From Erythrobacter sp. 3-20A1M (GTDB taxonomy: Bacteria > Pseudomonadota > Alphaproteobacteria > Sphingomonadales > Sphingomonadaceae): 64,000 bases of DNA. The notes under the pieces were generated by a model. It was not told the DNA's origin, made no database searches, and saw only the letters and a list, made by a program, of their open reading frames with translations. Position 1 is the stretch's first letter. Each line of letters begins with the position of its first letter. The position numbers and the translations under genes are program-made. Below are positions 49,103-58,834 of this stretch, piece after piece. The stretch is from contig NZ_CP045200.1 of assembly GCF_018636735.1 (NCBI RefSeq), forward strand, positions 124,001 to 188,000, written 5' to 3'.

Positions 49103-49564
49103 TCATGGCTTGTGTCCCGAAACGGGGTTGCGACCCGGCGTCTGCAACCAGGAATGACCGCTATCAACGGCGAAACGACGCCGTAGTGCCGAGCGGCCGA
49201 TCAACATTGGAAATTTCATGTCCGAGCGGTCCGCCAGGCTGATCTCGGCCCGAAACGTGTACTCGCCCACTTCCATCAGGGTCTTCACCACCAGGCGCCG
49301 CTGGGTTTCCCCGTTGGAGCTGGTGATGCCGCGCCAGCCAACCTGCACCGCCTCGCACACCTGGCGTACCTTCTGCTCGTGATAATCGACCGCGAAGCGC
49401 ACCAGATGCTGACCGTCCCGCTCATAGTCCTCCAGCACCGTGGCGTGAAGGGACGATGTGCGCGCGCCGGTGTCAATCTTGGCGGGAATGGCGGACAGGC
49501 CCAGCTCCGGCAGCGCGATCACCTCGCGCCAGCCGATGATCGGCAGCGGGTCAGACTTCGCCAT
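49103..49564 (-). CDS. rimB: RimB-like retropepsin-type peptidase (ATP-dependent zinc protease family)
   Basis: 153 residues of the Zn_protease/RimB family. [14 protein letters not shown] begins it, [11 protein letters not shown] is the aspartyl-protease-like catalytic motif, and [17 protein letters not shown] closes the fold. RimB has been described as a retropepsin-like protease that trims glutamates added by RimK. Placement directly upstream of rimK on the same strand supports a joint S6-tail (or other target) modification cycle. Confidence 0.85.
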   Translation of the reverse strand: MAKSDPLPIIGWREVIALPELGLSAIPAKIDTGARTSSLHATVLEDYERDGQHLVRFAVDYHEQKVRQVCEAVQVGWRGITSSNGETQRRLVVKTLMEVGEYTFRAEISLADRSDMKFPMLIGRSALRRRFAVDSGHSWLQTPGRNPVSGHKP

Positions 49565-49588
49565 GCGCCCCCCGCAATCGCGCGCGGG

Positions 49589-51445
49589 TCACCATCCGCT
49601 CTTCATGCCCTTGTTCTGCTCGTCGAGCCATTTCTTGAGCGGGGCGAAATACTCCATCATCGCCTTGCCGCTCATCTGCCGGCTGCCGGTAAAGGTTTCC
49701 AGAGCATCGGGCCAGGGCTTGGACGCGCCCATTTCCAGCATCGCGTTCAGCCGGTCCCCGACCTGCTTGTTACCGTAGAAGGAACAGCGGTGCAGCGGCC
49801 CCTTCCAGCCCGCCTGATCGCACGCCGCCTTGTAGAACTGGAACTGCAGGATCCGCGCGAGGAAATAGCGCATGTAGGGCGTGTTCGCCGGGATGTGGTA
49901 TTTGGCACCTGGGTCGAAGGCATCGGCGGGGCGCTCCACCGGCGGGGCGACGCCCTGATATTCCTGCTTCAGGTCGACCCATGCCTGATTGTAGTTTGCC
50001 GGGGTAATCGATCCGTCGAAAACGCCCCAGCGCCATTTGTCGACCAGCAGGCCGAAGGGGAGGAACGCGACCTTGTCCATCGCCTGGCGCAGCAGCAGGC
50101 CGATATCCTTGTCCGCGCTCGGCACGTCCTTGCGATCGAGCAGCCCGATCTGGACGAGATATTCGGGCGTGATCGACAGGGCGACGAAATCGCCGATCGC
50201 CTCGTGGAAGCCGTCATTCGCGCCGTTGAGATAGAGATAGGGTTGGTCGCTATAGGCACGCTGGTAGTAGTTGTGGCCCAGTTCGTGGTGGATCGTGACG
50301 AAATCGTCCGCATTCACCTTGATGCACATCTTGATGCGGATATCGTCCTTGTTGTCGACGTCCCATGCACTCGCATGGCACACGACCTCGCGGTCGGCCG
50401 GCTTGGTGAACAGGCTGCGCTGCCAGAACGTCTCCGGCAGCTTCTCGAAACCGAGCGAGGAATAGAAGTTCTCGCCGATATGCACCATGTCGAGCGGGCC
50501 CTTGCCCTTCTCCTGCAGCAGGTCGCCGATGTCGTAGCCCAGATCGCCCGATCCCGCGGGCGCGACCAGGGGATAGATGTTGCCCCACTCCTGCGCCCAC
50601 ATATTGCCGAGCAGGTCGGCGCGGATCGGGCCGGTCTTCGGCTGCACCGCATCGCCGTATTTCGCGTTCAGTCGCCCCCGGACATAGGTGTGGAGCGCCA
50701 TGTAGAGCGGCTTCACCTCTTGCCACAGCCGCTCGGTCTCGGCAGTGAAATCGTCAGCCGGCATGTCGTAGCCCGAACGCCACATCGCGCCCACATCGCT
50801 GAAGCCGAGCTCTTTCGCGCCCTGGTTCGCGATCTCTACCATGCGGGCGTAATCGCCCTTCATCGGCGCGCCGACATTGTCGTGCCAGCTGGTCCACATC
50901 TCCTCGAACTCGTCTGGCGTGTGCTCGAGATTGCCCATCTCCGCCTCGATATCGGAGCCGGAGATCGGCTTCCCGTTCAGCGTGCCCTTACCCTTGCCGT
51001 ATTGCGATTGCAGGCCGGTCGCGATTTCGGCCAGCTCGGTGGCGGCCCCCGGAGTAGTCGGCGCGGGCAGGACGATGCCGTTGCGCAGGATATCGAGCTT
51101 GCGCTTCACATCGGGATCGAGCCCGGGGACCTCGGCATATTCCGCCGCTTCCAACGCGTAGGTCACCGATTTCTCGGTCCCCTCGGCCCCGCTCTTGGCT
51201 GCCAGCGCGTCGGTATCGTCGGTGATGTAGGTCGCGTTAACCCACTGGGTGCGCGCCGCGTCGACGGAGAAGTCGAACAGGTCCTTCTCGACCGCGGCGA
51301 CCCACGCCTTCGCCCCTTCCGGCGTCATGGGATAATCGGCGGCCACTTCGCTGGCTGCATCTTCCAAGGGCGTCTGGTCCTGCGCCATGGCGGGTGTGGA
51401 CAGGGCGATGGCGATGGCGGACAGGGCGACGGGCGCGAATTTCAT
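49589..51445 (-). CDS. M2-family peptidyl-dipeptidase (ACE-like), exported
   Basis: Zinc dipeptidyl carboxypeptidase of 618 residues with signal peptide (LSAIAIALSTPAMAQ). The zinc motif is HHELGHNYYQRAY near 385-397, followed by GANDGFHEAIGDF with the third ligand Glu. DMVHIGENFYSSLGFEKLP and the C-terminal FQFYKAACDQAGWKG are typical of the angiotensin-converting-enzyme family. Length fits a single-domain bacterial M2 enzyme. It should process oligopeptides in the periplasm. The next gene upstream is a hydrolase on the same strand, 61 bp away. Confidence 0.93.
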   Translation of the reverse strand: MKFAPVALSAIAIALSTPAMAQDQTPLEDAASEVAADYPMTPEGAKAWVAAVEKDLFDFSVDAARTQWVNATYITDDTDALAAKSGAEGTEKSVTYALEAAEYAEVPGLDPDVKRKLDILRNGIVLPAPTTPGAATELAEIATGLQSQYGKGKGTLNGKPISGSDIEAEMGNLEHTPDEFEEMWTSWHDNVGAPMKGDYARMVEIANQGAKELGFSDVGAMWRSGYDMPADDFTAETERLWQEVKPLYMALHTYVRGRLNAKYGDAVQPKTGPIRADLLGNMWAQEWGNIYPLVAPAGSGDLGYDIGDLLQEKGKGPLDMVHIGENFYSSLGFEKLPETFWQRSLFTKPADREVVCHASAWDVDNKDDIRIKMCIKVNADDFVTIHHELGHNYYQRAYSDQPYLYLNGANDGFHEAIGDFVALSITPEYLVQIGLLDRKDVPSADKDIGLLLRQAMDKVAFLPFGLLVDKWRWGVFDGSITPANYNQAWVDLKQEYQGVAPPVERPADAFDPGAKYHIPANTPYMRYFLARILQFQFYKAACDQAGWKGPLHRCSFYGNKQVGDRLNAMLEMGASKPWPDALETFTGSRQMSGKAMMEYFAPLKKWLDEQNKGMKSGW

Positions 51446-51506
51446 GGATTCCCCTCTCGAAAACCGGTTGCGGTTGAGACGGGTTTGCCCGCGCCGCGCG
51501 GCTTAA

Positions 51507-52268
51507 TCAAGCGGTCAGCCACTCCGCCATGCGCTGGCCCAGCTCCGGCTTCGTCACGCTGGACATATGCGTGCCGGGCACCTCGACATAGGTCGCGTCG
51601 GGCAGCAGCGCGGCGAGCTCCTCGGCCGAGCCGTTGTCGCGATCCTCGTCGCCGCACACGACCAGCGTGGGCATCGTGACCCGGTCGAGATCGCCGAGCT
51701 CCATGTCGGGCAGCGTGCCCAGCAGCAGCCGCGCCGCGACCCGGTCGACCCCTTGCGATTTCAGGAACTGGCGGGAGAAATACGCCGGATCGTCGCGCCC
51801 GATGGTGTCGAATTCGTCGATCACGCGGCGGAAGAAGGCGGAGCGCGTGCTCCATTCGCCCAGCCCCGCGGTGCCCATCCCGCCGACGATCAGCCGTTGC
51901 GGCTCCAGCAGTCCCTGGACCACCCCGTGCAAGGATGTGCGCGCGCCGAGCGAGAAGCCACCGAGCACGTAATCGTCCCAGCCCAGATGCGCGAGCGCGG
52001 CCACCGTGTCGCGGACCAGCACGTTCTCCGGGTAGGCCGCCTCGTCATGCGGTGCGGCGCTCTCACCATGCACGCGGAAATCGAGCATCGCGACCGCGAA
52101 TCCCGCATCGGCGAGCCGCTGCGCGTGGCCCCACTTGATCCAGTTCATCTGCGCGCTGGAGAACAGGCCATGCAACAGCAACAGCGGCGCGCCCTCGCCC
52201 ACACGATGCAGCGCGAGTTCGACCCCGTCGAAGCTGGCGAAACGTTCGGTCGTAGCGTCGTTGCTCAC
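51507..52268 (-). CDS. Alpha/beta-hydrolase
   Basis: Soluble hydrolase of 253 residues. LLLLHGLFSSAQMNW near 29-43 carries the HG oxyanion motif, GGFSLGART near 102-110 the nucleophile, VVCGDEDRDNG near 206-216 the acid region, and the C-terminal GTHMSS the histidine. Fold is certain, substrate is not. The ATG overlaps the stop of the upstream lipoprotein gene by four bases, so the two are co-translated. Confidence 0.82.
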   Translation of the reverse strand: MSNDATTERFASFDGVELALHRVGEGAPLLLLHGLFSSAQMNWIKWGHAQRLADAGFAVAMLDFRVHGESAAPHDEAAYPENVLVRDTVAALAHLGWDDYVLGGFSLGARTSLHGVVQGLLEPQRLIVGGMGTAGLGEWSTRSAFFRRVIDEFDTIGRDDPAYFSRQFLKSQGVDRVAARLLLGTLPDMELGDLDRVTMPTLVVCGDEDRDNGSAEELAALLPDATYVEVPGTHMSSVTKPELGQRMAEWLTA

Positions 52269-52834
52269 CGGGCGAAGCAGTTCGTGCCGGCGTAGAGCCC
52301 GGTGACACGCTTCGCGCCGCCCGCCTGGCGGAAGAAGCCGCCGATGTCGCCCGCTGCCGCGAACTCGCCATCGAGGGTGGAGCCTTCCACCGGCTTCGCG
52401 TCGATCCGCGCCGCCGCATCCTGCGCGGGTGTGCCGATGCCGACACCCTGCGCCGTCCGGATGGTGGGGGAGGAATTTCCGTCCTGCACCAGCCAGCCGA
52501 CCAGCTTGCCGTCCTGGAAATTGAGGTGGAGATCACCGGGATAGATGGTGAATTGCACCGGCCCCGCGCCGCACTCGGCGTTATCGCCGCGCTCCGTCGG
52601 CTCACCCAGCGCGCTGGTCACGCCCGCTTCCACCTCGCTGCGGCCCGCGCCGAAATAGAAGCTCTCCGCGCCAGCCGCCAGCCCGTCGCCGCGCAACGTT
52701 ACCGCATCGGCCTCGGGCGCTTCGCCGGTATCGGTCTGCGCCGCGCCGCTCTCCTTCGCCGAGGGATCGTCGGATGGTTGGCACGCGGCCAGAGCGAGGC
52801 CAAGGGCTGCTACGGTTGCCATGGCGATGCGCAT
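52265..52834 (-). CDS. Predicted lipoprotein of unknown function
   Basis: 189 residues. Signal sequence and lipobox LALAAC (Cys near 18), then a disordered Asp/Ser/Glu-rich linker (about 20-50). A small domain follows with SFYFGAGRSEVEAGVTSALG, GAGPVQFTIYPGDLHLNFQDGK and a C-terminal GLYAGTNCFAR, a pattern seen in sphingomonad proteins of unknown role. ATG 52832-52834 has GGGGTAGGA upstream, within the end of asd. Tight spacing with asd and the hydrolase suggests one transcript. Confidence 0.72.
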   Translation of the reverse strand: MRIAMATVAALGLALAACQPSDDPSAKESGAAQTDTGEAPEADAVTLRGDGLAAGAESFYFGAGRSEVEAGVTSALGEPTERGDNAECGAGPVQFTIYPGDLHLNFQDGKLVGWLVQDGNSSPTIRTAQGVGIGTPAQDAAARIDAKPVEGSTLDGEFAAAGDIGGFFRQAGGAKRVTGLYAGTNCFAR

Positions 52835-52839
52835 GCGTC

Positions 52840-53865
52840 CTACCCCTTCTTCAGGTGCCGCCGACCGAGCAGCTCGGCGATCTGTACCGCGTTCAGAGCC
52901 GCGCCCTTGCGCAGATTGTCGGACACGCACCACAATGTCAGCCCGTTCTCCACCGTCGGGTCCTCGCGAACGCGGCTGATATAGGTCGCACCGTCGCCCG
53001 CGCTTTCGACCGGCGTGACGTATCCGCCGTCCTCGCGCTTGTCGACCAGCATGCAGCCCGGGGCCTCGCGCAGGATGTCCATCGCCTGGTCGGCGGTCAG
53101 CTCGTTCTCGAATTCGATATTGATCGCTTCCGAATGGCCGACGAACACCGGCACGCGCACGCAGGTGGCGTTCAATTTGATCTTGGGGTCGAGGATCTTC
53201 TTGGTCTCGACCACCATCTTCCACTCTTCCTTGGTGGAACCGTCATCCATGAACACGTCGATATGCGGGATGACGTTGAAGGCGATCTGCTTGGTGAATT
53301 TCTTCGGCTCGACCGGATCGCCGACGAAGATGGCGCGGCTCTGCTCGAATAGCTCGTCCATTCCCGCCTTCCCGGCACCCGAGACCGACTGGTAGGTGCT
53401 GACCACCACGCGCTTGATCTTCGCCGCGTCGTGCAGCGGCTTTAGCGCGACCACCAGCTGCGCGGTGGAACAGTTCGGGTTCGCGATGATGTTCTTCTTC
53501 GTGTAGCCGTCGATCGCGTCGGGGTTCACCTCGGGCACGATCAGCGGCACGTCCGGGTCCATGCGATAGAGCGAGCTGTTGTCGATCACCACGCAGCCCG
53601 CAGCCGCGGCCTTGGGCGCGTAATCCTTCGCCGGGCCGCTACCCGCGGCGAAGATCGCGATATCCCAGCCGGAAAAGTCGAAATGCTCGATGTTCTTGCA
53701 TTTGAGCATCTTGCCGCTGTCGCCGTATTCGACCTCGGTCCCGATCGAGCGGCTGCTCGCCACGGCGGCGATCTCGTCCGCCGGGAAGGCACGCTCCGCC
53801 AGGATCTGCATCACTTCGCGCCCGACATTGCCGGTCGCGCCCACTACGGCCACGCGGTAACCCAT
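52840..53865 (-). CDS. asd: Aspartate-semialdehyde dehydrogenase
   Basis: Reduces aspartyl phosphate to aspartate semialdehyde, a branch point for lysine, diaminopimelate, threonine and methionine. 341 residues: NADP loop VVGATGNVGREVM near 6-18, catalytic cysteine in NPNCSTAQ near 132-139, and the His in IRVPVFVGHSE-like CVRVPVFVGHSEAINIEF. Normal length. It leads a minus-strand group with the lipoprotein and hydrolase genes. Confidence 0.96.
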   Translation of the reverse strand: MGYRVAVVGATGNVGREVMQILAERAFPADEIAAVASSRSIGTEVEYGDSGKMLKCKNIEHFDFSGWDIAIFAAGSGPAKDYAPKAAAAGCVVIDNSSLYRMDPDVPLIVPEVNPDAIDGYTKKNIIANPNCSTAQLVVALKPLHDAAKIKRVVVSTYQSVSGAGKAGMDELFEQSRAIFVGDPVEPKKFTKQIAFNVIPHIDVFMDDGSTKEEWKMVVETKKILDPKIKLNATCVRVPVFVGHSEAINIEFENELTADQAMDILREAPGCMLVDKREDGGYVTPVESAGDGATYISRVREDPTVENGLTLWCVSDNLRKGAALNAVQIAELLGRRHLKKG

Positions 53866-53964
53866 TCGCTTCGTACTCCTTGGCTTTCTCGCGCGCCGAC
53901 CTAGGGCGCGCGTGCCCGCCGGGCAAGCAATCCCTGCTTCGCGCGGGGGCAGCCAGCGTTCGCG

Positions 53965-55173
53965 CTACACCACGCCGAAGAAGTGGATCACCAGCACGAT
54001 TGCCGAGGCGACCGCGCCGATCAGCCCAGCGACCGAGATCCAGCGGATACCCGCATCCTTGCGGATCGAAATCAGGTTCACGATCGCGAAGATGGCGAGG
54101 AAGACGAGGCTGGCCGCCTTCACCAACGGGTCGAGCCCGCCGAACAGCGCCAGCACGCCCGCCACCACCGCGATCAGCACGGTGCCGAACCACGGTACCC
54201 CCGCCGAATTGGTCTTATCGAATGCATCAGGCATCTCGCCCAGTTCGGAAGCGCGCTTGGTCAGCCGGGCGGTCGAGAAGATCGTCGCGTTCACCGCCGA
54301 CGCGGTCGAGAACAGCGCGGCGATCGCCACCGCGATGAAGCCCACCTCGCCCGCCGCTGCGCGGCCCGCGATGGCCAGCGAGACTTCCTTCTCCGCGATC
54401 ACCTTGTCCGCGCCGATCAGCATGCCGGTGCCGACCGCGACCAGTATGTAGACGACGATCACCGCCGCCACGGCCAGGATCATGCCGCGGCCAATGTCTC
54501 GCTTGGGCTTCTCCATTTCCTCGTAATCGTAGGACAGCAGCTGGAAACCCTCATAGGCCATGAACACGCTGGCCGCGCCGACGATCGCGCCGAGGAAAGG
54601 CGACTGTCCGCCGCCGCCATCGCCGGTCACCTGCAAGTTATCGGGCGCCCAATGGGCAATGCCGATCACCGCCAGCGCCAGCAGGATGATAAGCTTCGCC
54701 CAGACGACGAAGATCTCCACCCCCGCACTTTCCTTTACCCCCATCAGGTTCACACCGGCCAGGATCGCGATGGAGGCGACAGCGGCGGCGGGCTTGATCC
54801 AGTCGGGTCCGCCCAGCGCGTCGGACAGATAGGCTCCGAAGGTATAGGCATAGACCGCGACGGTCAGGGTGTAGCCCGCCAGCAGGACCCAGACCGAGAT
54901 CCTGGCGGCGGTTTCATGGCCGTCCTGATGGAGATAGATGAATACGCCGCCCGACTTGTCGTGGTGGCGGGTCAGTTCGGCATAGCTATGGGCCGTCGCG
55001 AGCGCGATCAGGCCGCCGATCAGAAACGCGATCGGGGCGAAGGCTCCGGCAGTGTCGAACACCACGCCCAGCGTGGCGAAGATGCCGCCGCCGATCATTC
55101 CGCCGACCGCCATCGACCATGATGCGTTCAGGCTCAGCTTGCCGCCATCGGACTTGTCGGTTTTCGTCGCCAT
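53965..55173 (-). CDS. APC-family amino acid permease (copy 1 of 2)
   Basis: About 402 residues with roughly 11-12 membrane helices. AVGGMIGGGIFATLGVV near the N-terminus is the substrate-binding first helix of APC transporters; VFMAYEGFQLLSYDYEEM is the conserved sixth-helix and following loop. It is clearly paralogous to the next gene upstream. ATG 55171-55173 has AGGAG upstream. Substrate unknown; the nearby peptidases suggest amino-acid uptake. Confidence 0.87.
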   Translation of the reverse strand: MATKTDKSDGGKLSLNASWSMAVGGMIGGGIFATLGVVFDTAGAFAPIAFLIGGLIALATAHSYAELTRHHDKSGGVFIYLHQDGHETAARISVWVLLAGYTLTVAVYAYTFGAYLSDALGGPDWIKPAAAVASIAILAGVNLMGVKESAGVEIFVVWAKLIILLALAVIGIAHWAPDNLQVTGDGGGGQSPFLGAIVGAASVFMAYEGFQLLSYDYEEMEKPKRDIGRGMILAVAAVIVVYILVAVGTGMLIGADKVIAEKEVSLAIAGRAAAGEVGFIAVAIAALFSTASAVNATIFSTARLTKRASELGEMPDAFDKTNSAGVPWFGTVLIAVVAGVLALFGGLDPLVKAASLVFLAIFAIVNLISIRKDAGIRWISVAGLIGAVASAIVLVIHFFGVV

Positions 55174-55251
55174 GGTCGACGTGCTCCTGCGTTTCAGGTC
55201 GCGAACGGCGGCCACGCAGACTTAACGTAGATCAGTACGGAAAGTTCTTGC

Positions 55252-56436
55252 TCAGGCCACTCCGGCGAAATGCAGAACCAGCACCGCCATCGCGGAAAAG
55301 GCACCGATCGCGCCCGGCAGCGATACCCAGCGCCGCCCGACCTTTTCAGCGAAGGCGAGCGCGTTGACCGTGCCGAACACCAGCAGGAACACCAGGCTGG
55401 CCCCGCTGACGAGACCGCCCAGCCCCCCGACGATAGCGAGTCCCAAGGCGAGTGCGGAGAGGGACAGCACCGCCCATTGCGGCGCGCCATGTCCGTTGCG
55501 GTTGTCCAGCCAGCCGGGCAGCGCACCGTCCTTCGCCACTTCCTCGGCCAGCCGCGCGCTGGAAAAGATCGTCGCGTTGATGGCCGATGCGGTGGAAAGC
55601 GCCGCGGCGATCGTCACTGCGATCAGCCCGGCCGTGCCCAGCGCGGCCTGCCCGGCATTGGACAGGGCCACCTCGCCATCCTGCATCACCGCCTGCGTCC
55701 CCGTCAGCATCGGCACCGCGAGCGCCACGAGCACATAGATCGCCGCAGCGCTGACGATGGAAAGAGCCATCATGCGCGTGATCGTGCGCTTGCGATCGCG
55801 CATCTCGTCGTAATCGTAGGCCAGCAGTTCGAAGCCTTCGTAAGCCATGAACACGCTCGCCGCGCCGACCACGATGCCGACCAGCCCCGGCTGCGATGGG
55901 ATCGTCAGCGCGCTGGCATCGAACTTCGACAGGCCGAAAGCCGCCAGCGCGGCAAGGATCGCCAGCTTCACCGCGACGATGGCGATTTCCACGCCGGTCG
56001 CCTGCCCCGCCCCGCGCAAATTGATCGCCGCCATCGACACTATCGCCGCGCTCGCCATCGCCGGCGCGATCCACCCCGGCCCGCCGACCGCGTGGGCGAT
56101 GTAGGCCCCGAAAGTGTAGGCATAGACCGCACAGGTCAGCACGTATCCAGCCAGCAGCACCCAGGCGGAAGCCGCCGCGATCCGCTTGCGCCCGAGATCG
56201 CGCAGGAAGCTGTAGATGCCGCCCGCCTCGTCACTGTCGACGGTCAGCGCGGACAGGCTGTGGCCCGTCGCCAGTGCGACGAGCCCGCCGAGCACGAAGC
56301 TGACGCCCGCCCATTGCCCCGCGCTGGATATCACCACCCCCAGCGTCGAGAAGATCCCGCCGCCGACCATCCCGCCGACGGCGATGGCCCATACCGCGGC
56401 GGGCCCGATCCGGTCGCTGGATCGGCTTTCGCTCAT
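55252..56436 (-). CDS. APC-family amino acid permease (copy 2 of 2)
   Basis: 394 residues, same fold as its neighbour: AVGGMVGGGIFSTLGVV, SAWVLLAGYVLTCAVYAYTFGAYI and VFMAYEGFELLAYDYDEM align almost block by block, showing a tandem duplication with later divergence. Its start overlaps the stop of the S9 peptidase gene by four bases, so the peptidase and at least this permease are co-expressed: peptide breakdown coupled to amino-acid transport is a natural reading. Confidence 0.87.
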   Translation of the reverse strand: MSESRSSDRIGPAAVWAIAVGGMVGGGIFSTLGVVISSAGQWAGVSFVLGGLVALATGHSLSALTVDSDEAGGIYSFLRDLGRKRIAAASAWVLLAGYVLTCAVYAYTFGAYIAHAVGGPGWIAPAMASAAIVSMAAINLRGAGQATGVEIAIVAVKLAILAALAAFGLSKFDASALTIPSQPGLVGIVVGAASVFMAYEGFELLAYDYDEMRDRKRTITRMMALSIVSAAAIYVLVALAVPMLTGTQAVMQDGEVALSNAGQAALGTAGLIAVTIAAALSTASAINATIFSSARLAEEVAKDGALPGWLDNRNGHGAPQWAVLSLSALALGLAIVGGLGGLVSGASLVFLLVFGTVNALAFAEKVGRRWVSLPGAIGAFSAMAVLVLHFAGVA

Positions 56437-58706
56437 TCGGGCGGGGTCACCCCGTTATTCTTCAGGAAGCGGAAGATCGTGTTCCACAACTGCGGGCTGA
56501 TGTTAGGCCCGCCCACACCGTGCGTCTGGCCGGGATAGAGCATCATGTCGAACTGGGTCTGCGACTGCTGCAGCGCGGCGATCAGCGCGGTCGAATTCTC
56601 GAACACCACGTTGTCGTCAGCCATCCCGTGGATCAGCAGCATCGGATCGGCGATCTTGCCCGCGTCCGCCAGTGCATCCGCCTTCGCGTAGGCTGCCGCG
56701 TCGTCCTGCGGCGTGCCCATGTAGCGTTCGGTATAGGCGGTGTCGTACAATTCCCACTTGGTCACCGGCGCCCCGGATATCCCCGCGGCGTACAGGCCGG
56801 GATCGGCCTCCAGCATCTTGAGCGTCATGTAGCCGCCATAGGACCAGCCATAGATCGCGATCTTGTCCGGATCGACGTAGTCCAGCGACTTGAGGAACTG
56901 CGCCCCCTGTTTCTGGTCGGACACCTCGATCCCGCCCATCGCGCGATAGATCGGTTGCTCGAACCGGGCTCCGCGATTGGCGCTGCCGCGATTGTCGATC
57001 TCGAAATAGATGTAGCCCTGGTCCACGATCGCCTGTGGCAGCGGCCCGTCCCAGCCTTTAGTCACGACCTGCGCGTGCGGCCCGCCGTAATGGCTGAAGA
57101 ACACGGGGTAGCGCTTGCCCGGCTTCATTTCGGGCGTAATCATCTTCCAGTGCAGCGTTGCGCCGTCGCGCGTCTTCAGCGTGCCGTATTTCGCCAGTTC
57201 GTGGCTCGCGACATAGGGAGCGTAGGGGTGATCGGCGTCGAGCCGGTTCTGCTCGACCCATGCCAGTTCCGTTCCCGCCTGGTCGGCGAGATAGGTCTGC
57301 GGCGGCTGCGTGTCGCTCGACCGGGTGATCAGCAGCGTGCGTCCCTTGTCGTCCATCGAGGCCTGGTTGACGAAGGCCGGGTCGGTCAGCCGCTTGGGCT
57401 CGCCGGGCTTTCGATAGTCGACCGAATAGATCTGGCTGGCGAGAGGGTCGTCCTTCGTCCCGGCGAAGAACACCGTGCCCGTGTCCTGGTCCACCCCGAC
57501 CAGGTCGGTAACCACCCAGTCTGCATCGCGCCCCTTACCGGTAAGTTGCGTCCACTTGCCGTTGGCGAGCCGGTAGAGCTGGCCGTAGCCGCTGCGCTCC
57601 GACCACCAGATGAGAGAACCGTCCTTCAACCACTTGTAATTGCTGGTGAGGTTGACCCAGTAATCGGGTAGCGCGGCCTTCTCGGTGAACAGCACCGACG
57701 ACTTGCCCGTGGCCGGATCGACCTTCAGCATGTCGATCTTCGTCTGCTCGCGATCCAGCCGCTGGACATACAGGGTCTTGCCATCGGGTGCCCAGTTTAC
57801 GCGGGCGAGATAGATGTCGTCGTTCTTGCCCAGATCGACCTTCACCTTGTCCGACCCGTCCGGGTTCATGACATAAAGATCGACCACGGCGTTGGGCGTG
57901 CCCGCCGCGGGATAGCGCTGGTCGAACACCTTGGTCCCGGTCGCGCCGATGGCGGCGCGGGTGACGACGCCCACGCGGCTCTCGTCGAAGCGCTCCACCG
58001 CGATGCGCCGGTCGTCCGGGCTCCACCAGTATCCGGTCGACCGGTCGAGTTCCTCCTGCGCGACGAATTCGGCTTCGCCCCAGTGGACGTTCTCGTTCGC
58101 CTCGTCGGGCGTCACCTCCTGCGCCGTGCCGCCCACCGGGCCGACCATCAGATGCCGGTCCGCGACGTAGGAGAGATAGCCGCCGCCAGGGCTGATCGCG
58201 GGGTTGAGCTCGCCCGTCTCGCTGTCGGTCAGGCGCCGCACATCACCGCCGGGCTGCGCCAGGTAGAGATCGCCTTCCAGCGGCACGAGGATCGCGTTCC
58301 CGTCGGGCGTCCACTGATAGCTGACGATCCCCTTCAGGCTGCCGATGCGCGCGCGTTCGCGCTGCATCTTTTCCGCTTCGGAAAGTTCGCGCCCGCTGCT
58401 CAGCTTCTTGCTGTCGACCAGCATCGACCACGTGCCGTTCTCGCGGTCGTAGCCCCACAGGTCGTAGCGCTCCTTCTCGTCCTCGCGCGGGCGCAGCACG
58501 GTCAGCCAGCGTCCGTCCGGCGAGAGCTTCGTCGCGCGCGGGGTGGAACCGCTCAGGCTCGGGCTGCCGAAGACGCGTTGGAAGGAAATGTCGCCCTGCT
58601 GCTGCACCTGGCTTGCCGCGGCGCTGTCGCTCATCGGATTGTCCTGCGCGGCCAAGGGCGCAGAGATGGACAGGGCGGCAGCGGCGGCGAGAAGCATGGT
58701 TCGCAT
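56433..58706 (-). CDS. S9-family dipeptidyl peptidase (DPP IV-like), exported
   Basis: About 757 residues. Signal peptide (LLAAAAALSISAPLAAQ), beta-propeller (roughly 60-480, with repeats such as SPDGRWLTVL, YLSYVADRHLMVG and WAPDGKTLYVQRL), then the catalytic domain: GWSYGGYMTLK nucleophile, MADDNVVFEN acid and GQTHGVGG histidine. WGEAEFVAQEELDRSTGYWWSP contains the Glu pair that grips the peptide N-terminus in DPP IV. ATG 58704-58706 begins the signal peptide; a second ATG lies three codons later. Overlaps the permease gene by four bases. Confidence 0.93.
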   Translation of the reverse strand: MRTMLLAAAAALSISAPLAAQDNPMSDSAAASQVQQQGDISFQRVFGSPSLSGSTPRATKLSPDGRWLTVLRPREDEKERYDLWGYDRENGTWSMLVDSKKLSSGRELSEAEKMQRERARIGSLKGIVSYQWTPDGNAILVPLEGDLYLAQPGGDVRRLTDSETGELNPAISPGGGYLSYVADRHLMVGPVGGTAQEVTPDEANENVHWGEAEFVAQEELDRSTGYWWSPDDRRIAVERFDESRVGVVTRAAIGATGTKVFDQRYPAAGTPNAVVDLYVMNPDGSDKVKVDLGKNDDIYLARVNWAPDGKTLYVQRLDREQTKIDMLKVDPATGKSSVLFTEKAALPDYWVNLTSNYKWLKDGSLIWWSERSGYGQLYRLANGKWTQLTGKGRDADWVVTDLVGVDQDTGTVFFAGTKDDPLASQIYSVDYRKPGEPKRLTDPAFVNQASMDDKGRTLLITRSSDTQPPQTYLADQAGTELAWVEQNRLDADHPYAPYVASHELAKYGTLKTRDGATLHWKMITPEMKPGKRYPVFFSHYGGPHAQVVTKGWDGPLPQAIVDQGYIYFEIDNRGSANRGARFEQPIYRAMGGIEVSDQKQGAQFLKSLDYVDPDKIAIYGWSYGGYMTLKMLEADPGLYAAGISGAPVTKWELYDTAYTERYMGTPQDDAAAYAKADALADAGKIADPMLLIHGMADDNVVFENSTALIAALQQSQTQFDMMLYPGQTHGVGGPNISPQLWNTIFRFLKNNGVTPPE

Positions 58707-58771
58707 GGCAAGGCGGGGCCTTTCGTATCGGGTGAAAACGGCAAGTTTTGCGCGCGATGCCCGACCTTTGC

Positions 58772-58804
58772 ACAAAAGAAAAGGGCGGCCCCGAAAGGCC
58801 GCCC
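58772..58804 (-). terminator. Intrinsic terminator of rplS
   Basis: On the minus strand GGGCGGCC (58797-58804) and GGCCGCCC (58783-58790) form an eight-base stem with a six-base loop, followed by TTTTCTTTT. It lies about 30 bp after the rplS stop and is a strong Rho-independent terminator. Confidence 0.88.
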
Positions 58805-58834
58805 CCGTCTTTACCGTTGCAGGCGAGTGGATGC

